A stretch of 64,000 bases of DNA from Pseudomonas brassicacearum. Its GTDB lineage: Bacteria > Pseudomonadota > Gammaproteobacteria > Pseudomonadales > Pseudomonadaceae. Of this stretch, positions 60,637-64,000 are shown piece by piece. Under the pieces are notes generated by a model. That model was given only the letters and a program-made list of their open reading frames with translations, made no database searches and was not told the DNA's origin. How positions within the stretch are numbered: the stretch's first letter is position 1; every line of letters begins with the position of its first letter. Location of the stretch: the NCBI RefSeq assembly GCF_003732225.1, contig NZ_MOBJ01000034.1:124001-188000 (forward strand). The letters are read 5' to 3'. Made by a program: the position numbers and the translations under genes.

Positions 60637-60719
60637 GTAGGAGCTGCCGCAGGCTGCGATCTTTTGATCTGTGGCGTTGCTGGGATCGCTAAGGGATCGC
60701 AGCCTTCGGCAGCTCCTAC
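60637..60719. repeat. Inverted pair of type-B repeats
   Basis: Copies at 60637-60666 (plus) and 60695-60719 (minus), the same family as at 4332 and 50543, between the PfpI and EamA genes. Confidence 0.75.
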
Positions 60720-60836
60720 GTTGGGGGGATTACCCCCAACTGTACGGATAACTTTGCTCTCAGCTGTAAGCGCGTAAGTCCGGGGTTTATGGCTAGATGA
60801 AAGCTCTCCTGCCACTTTAAAACTCTGGTTACCGTT

Positions 60837-61742
60837 ATGTCCTCGCGCGAAAACACCGGCATGGCTCTGGGCCTGCTCGGCGTCGTCATCTTCAGCCTGA
60901 CCCTGCCCTTCACCCGGATCGTGGTGCAGGAAGTCCATCCGCTGCTCAATGGTCTGGGTCGAGCATTGTTCGCGGCGATTCCGGCGGCGATGTTGTTGCT
61001 CTGGCGACGGGAGAAATGGCCAACCTGGAAACAGGTCAAAGGCCTGACGTTGGTGATCGCCGGGGTGATTCTCGGTTTCCCGGTGCTCTCGGCCTGGGCC
61101 ATGCAAACCCTGCCAGCGTCCCATGGCGCGCTGGTCAACGGTTTGCAGCCGTTGTGCGTGGCGTTGTATGCCGCGTGGTTGTCCCATGAGCGACCGTCGA
61201 AAGCCTTCTGGGCCTGTGCCGCATTGGGCAGCGCGCTGGTTTTGGGGTATGCGTTGATCAGCGGTGCCGGCAGCATTCAGGCCGGTGATTTGCTGATGCT
61301 CGGGGCGATAGCCATCGGTGGTCTGGGTTACGCCGAAGGTGGCCGGTTGGCCAAGGAGATGGGCGGCTGGCAAGTGATCTGCTGGGCGCTGGTGCTGTCG
61401 ACACCGCTGTTGATCGGCCCGGTGACATATTTGGCGCTACAGCACCAAGGCGAGATTTCGGCGAAAACCTGGTGGGCATTCGGCTACGTGTCGCTGTTCT
61501 CGCAGTTCATCGGTTTCTTCGCCTGGTACGCCGGGCTGGCGATGGGTGGCATCGCCCGGGTCAGTCAGATCCAGCTGCTGCAGATCTTCTTCACCATCGC
61601 CTTCTCGGCGCTGTTCTTTGGTGAACACATCGAACCGATTACCTGGCTGTTTGCGGTCGGGGTGATTGTCACCGTGATGCTCGGGCGCAAGACCGCCATC
61701 AAACCTAATGTGGGAGCGAGCTTGCTCGCGAAGGGGCCATAG
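60837..61742 (+). CDS. EamA-family permease with REP-derived C-terminus
   Basis: A 301-residue drug/metabolite transporter with ten helices in two EamA repeats. Substrate unknown. The last codons (PNVGASLLAKGP) are encoded by the first arm of a REP doublet at 61710, so the natural end, near GRKTAIK, has been extended by about ten residues. The ribosome site before the ATG is weak. Confidence 0.85.
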   Translation: MSSRENTGMALGLLGVVIFSLTLPFTRIVVQEVHPLLNGLGRALFAAIPAAMLLLWRREKWPTWKQVKGLTLVIAGVILGFPVLSAWAMQTLPASHGALVNGLQPLCVALYAAWLSHERPSKAFWACAALGSALVLGYALISGAGSIQAGDLLMLGAIAIGGLGYAEGGRLAKEMGGWQVICWALVLSTPLLIGPVTYLALQHQGEISAKTWWAFGYVSLFSQFIGFFAWYAGLAMGGIARVSQIQLLQIFFTIAFSALFFGEHIEPITWLFAVGVIVTVMLGRKTAIKPNVGASLLAKGP

Positions 61743-61797
61743 CATTCAACATTTATGCTGAATGTAGCGCCGCCATCGCGAGCAAGCTCGCTCCCAC
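61710..61797. repeat. Inverted REP doublet 6, overlapping a gene end
   Basis: REP copies at 61710-61731 (plus, inside the EamA coding region) and 61775-61797 (minus). It separates the EamA gene from the convergent methyltransferase, whose stop begins 5 bp later. Confidence 0.9.
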
Positions 61798-61801
61798 AGG
61801 G

Positions 61802-63016
61802 TTAGAGGTAGCCATCAGCCCGCAGCAGGGTTTCCAGGCAATGCTCGGTGATGTGGTAGAACGCCTTGAGCTCCTGGATTTTCACCAACAGCTGGGCCGG
61901 GTCCACCGGTTCAGCGCGTTTGACCGCCAGGATCATCTTGTTCTTGTTGGTGTGGTCCAGGGAGATGAACTCGAAGACCTTGGTTTCATAACCGCACGCT
62001 TCGAGGAACAACGCCCGCAGGCTGTCAGTGACCATTTCTGCCTGCTGACCGAGGTGCAAACCATATTGCAGCATCGGCTTGAGCAGCGCCGGGCTCTGGA
62101 TCTGCAGGCGAATCTGCTTATGGCAGCACGGCGAACACATGATGATCGCCGCACCGGAGCGGATGCCGGTGTGGATCGCGTAGTCGGTGGCGATGTCACA
62201 GGCGTGCAAGGCGATCATCACGTCCAGCTCGCTTGGCGCCACGCTGCGCACGTCACCACATTTGAACACCAGCCCCGGATGCTCCAGGCGCGCGGCAGCG
62301 GTGTTGCACAGGGTGACCATGTCTTCACGCAGCTCGACACCGGTGACCACGCCTTCGGCGTGCAAGGTATTGCGCAGGTAATCGTGAATGGCGAAGGTCA
62401 GGTAACCCTTGCCTGAACCGAAGTCCGCCACGCGTACCGGTTTATCCAGCGCCAGCGGTGAAGACGTCAGCGCATGACTGAAGACTTCGATGAACTTGTT
62501 GATCTGCTTCCACTTGCGCGACATCGCCGGGATCAGTTCATGCTGCTTGTTGGTCACGCCCAGATCCGCGAGGAACGGTCGGGTCAGGTCCAGGAAGCGG
62601 TTCTTCTCACGGTTGTGCTCGGCGGACGGTACTTCACGCAGTTGCTGAGGTTTGCTCTTGAACAGCGAACTCTTGCCCTTCTTGCTGTATTCGAGCTGGG
62701 CTTCATCGGTCAACGCCAGCAGATGAGCGTTTTTGAACGTCTGCGGCAACAACGCAGCAATCGTCGCCACGCCCTCTTCGATCGGGAAATTCTTGGTGAT
62801 GTCACGCGTCTTGTAGCGGTAGACGAAGGACAGGCACGGCTGCTCCTTGACCGTCAGTTGCTTGATGATAATGCGCTGCAAGTCGACTTCAGCGCCGACG
62901 TACTTGGCCAGCACCAGTTTGATGAAGGCGTTCTGCGCCAGGCTGGTGCTCAGCAGGTCGATGAATTGCGCATGATGATCCGGCGTGAGGCTGGCGGGAG
63001 TTGCGGTAACAGACAT
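61802..63016 (-). CDS. Class I SAM-dependent methyltransferase
   Basis: A 404-residue protein whose C-terminal half holds a methyltransferase fold with motif I VADFGSGKGYLTFAIHDYL and SPCCHKQIRLQI, like the RNA methyltransferase-related family found across Pseudomonas. The N-terminal 150 residues are of unknown role. The substrate is probably nucleic acid, an inference from motif similarity. Confidence 0.8.
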   Translation of the reverse strand: MSVTATPASLTPDHHAQFIDLLSTSLAQNAFIKLVLAKYVGAEVDLQRIIIKQLTVKEQPCLSFVYRYKTRDITKNFPIEEGVATIAALLPQTFKNAHLLALTDEAQLEYSKKGKSSLFKSKPQQLREVPSAEHNREKNRFLDLTRPFLADLGVTNKQHELIPAMSRKWKQINKFIEVFSHALTSSPLALDKPVRVADFGSGKGYLTFAIHDYLRNTLHAEGVVTGVELREDMVTLCNTAAARLEHPGLVFKCGDVRSVAPSELDVMIALHACDIATDYAIHTGIRSGAAIIMCSPCCHKQIRLQIQSPALLKPMLQYGLHLGQQAEMVTDSLRALFLEACGYETKVFEFISLDHTNKNKMILAVKRAEPVDPAQLLVKIQELKAFYHITEHCLETLLRADGYL

Positions 63017-63120
63017 GTAAAAAACGCCTCGGGCGGTGCGGATCGGGGAATGGCGGGTATTTTAGGGGGGATGGCGCGTCGGGACACGCAGTTATTTACC
63101 GAACGGTTTGAAATCCCCCT

Positions 63121-63738
63121 TCACCCCAACACCACCAACCGATTCGGCAACTCATTGCGCACATGGGTCACCGGCACATGCACCTTGAGCAGTTCGCCAC
63201 AGGCTTCGATGCAGGTCACGAAGCCTTGCAATGTCTGCCCCTGTTTCACCTGTCGGGTGAAGGCTGCGACGATCGGCTCCCAGGTTTTGTTGTCCAGCCG
63301 TCTGGAAATCCCTTCGTCCACCAGAATCTCCACATAGCGTTCCGCCTCGCAGACGAAAATCAGCATGCCGGTGCTGCCGACGGTGTGGTGCAGGTTCTGC
63401 TCCAGAAACTGCCGACGCGCCAGGTTCGAGGCGCGCCAGTGGCGCACGGAACGCGGGATCAGGTGCGTGGTGATCGATGGAATCCGGAACACCAGGCACA
63501 ACACGATGAAACTCGCCCATTGCACCAGCAGCAAGGTGTGCATGTTCAGCCAGCCGGAAACGTAGTGCACGATACCCGGCACGATCAGCGCCAGCAGGCT
63601 GGCCCAGAGCAAAGGGATATACGCGTAGTCGTCAGCCCGCGCCGCGAGCACGGTGACCAGTTCAGCGTCGGTGTCGCGCTCGACACGGGCAATCGCTTCA
63701 GCGACCTGACGCTGTTCGTACTCACTCAGTAATGCCAT
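63121..63738 (-). CDS. TPM domain membrane protein
   Basis: A 205-residue protein with a short N-terminal part (EYEQRQVAEAIARVERDTDAE), two transmembrane helices near residues 40-85, and a TPM domain (about 100-195, including GMLIFVCEAERYVEILVDEGI). The TPM fold is shared with TLP18.3/Psb32 proteins. I start at MALLSEYE (63738), shorter than the full open frame because the upstream codons lack family similarity. The remaining 63739-64000 shows no gene. Confidence 0.8.
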   Translation of the reverse strand: MALLSEYEQRQVAEAIARVERDTDAELVTVLAARADDYAYIPLLWASLLALIVPGIVHYVSGWLNMHTLLLVQWASFIVLCLVFRIPSITTHLIPRSVRHWRASNLARRQFLEQNLHHTVGSTGMLIFVCEAERYVEILVDEGISRRLDNKTWEPIVAAFTRQVKQGQTLQGFVTCIEACGELLKVHVPVTHVRNELPNRLVVLG

Positions 63739-64000
63739 GGTGTTGAATGCTCGTTCATTATTGTTATCGCCTGCTGCCCCAGAAACCATGCCCCCCAGTC
63801 CTTGGTCTTCGCAGGTGTATGCCCCTTGAGCGTTTGGGGCATAATCTGCCCCCGCCACTGGATTGCATCGAGCCAATCGGCTAAAAGATGCCCAGCGCGA
63901 AAAGAGTTCAGAAGTTTGCTGCATTTATCCGAACAACAACAGACGCTCCCTAATTTTTGGCTGACCGGCGCGTAACCACTGCGTCCGTTTAGGCTTTTGA

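Noticed and set aside
1..64000. CRISPR arrays, rRNA genes or an intact prophage
   Set aside because: No regularly spaced repeats, no rRNA sequence and no block of phage structural genes were seen.

Overview
The window looks like chromosome of a Pseudomonas of the fluorescens/putida group. The evidence is gene content and order (algU-mucA-mucB-mucD without mucC, nadB, ygfX/sdhE, tctDE with opdH-tctCBA, phaG, bamC-dapA), high-GC codon use, and many REP palindromes of the type common in that group. All calls come from reading the sequence and recalled protein families; no database search was run.

1-24.6 kb is mostly core. From the left: the 5' end of purC, a metallo-beta-lactamase-fold hydrolase, bamC, dapA, gcvR, bcp, an AI-2E/PerM-type permease, tusA, the periplasmic protease bepA, and the envelope-stress operon algU-mucA-mucB-mucD with a near-canonical AlgU autoregulatory promoter. 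Then come nadB, ygfX-sdhE, ygfZ, an HDOD protein, a citrate-type two-component system (tctDE) divergent from porin opdH and transporter tctCBA, an AbrB-family protein, and ung.

25.9-30.4 kb is accessory and decayed. It holds what looks like an ORF-less group II intron remnant fused to a broken phoH tail, an AT-rich MFS transporter gene with a truncated SDR and a HIT-like gene, an ISL3-type transposase tail, and two tandem Tyr-rich lipoprotein genes. An 18-bp repeat derived from the intron 3' end brackets most of this segment.

30.6-36.5 kb: a CWC protein, rsuA, phaG, a tRNA-Gly(CCC), a Fic-like remnant, an unknown two-gene cassette, and a small gene behind a long, strongly folded leader RNA. 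36.5-42.4 kb is a second caa3-type cytochrome oxidase operon. It and both flanking small genes carry RpoS-like -10 elements, which suggests one stationary-phase locus.

42.4-64 kb mixes accessory and metabolic genes: hicAB, tam, a DUF1800/DUF1501 pair, a candidate ADP-ribosyltransferase-like toxin, two AidA/PixA genes (the first frameshifted), a GGDEF enzyme, fosA fused by deletion to a lysE remnant, an iron alcohol dehydrogenase, a DUF4917/SIR2-like protein, and an XRE-cupin regulator divergent from a class II aldolase/DapA-like operon. The right end has a PfpI protein, an EamA permease, a methyltransferase and a TPM protein. Small palindromic insertions into transcription terminators recur here and are among the more unusual signals.
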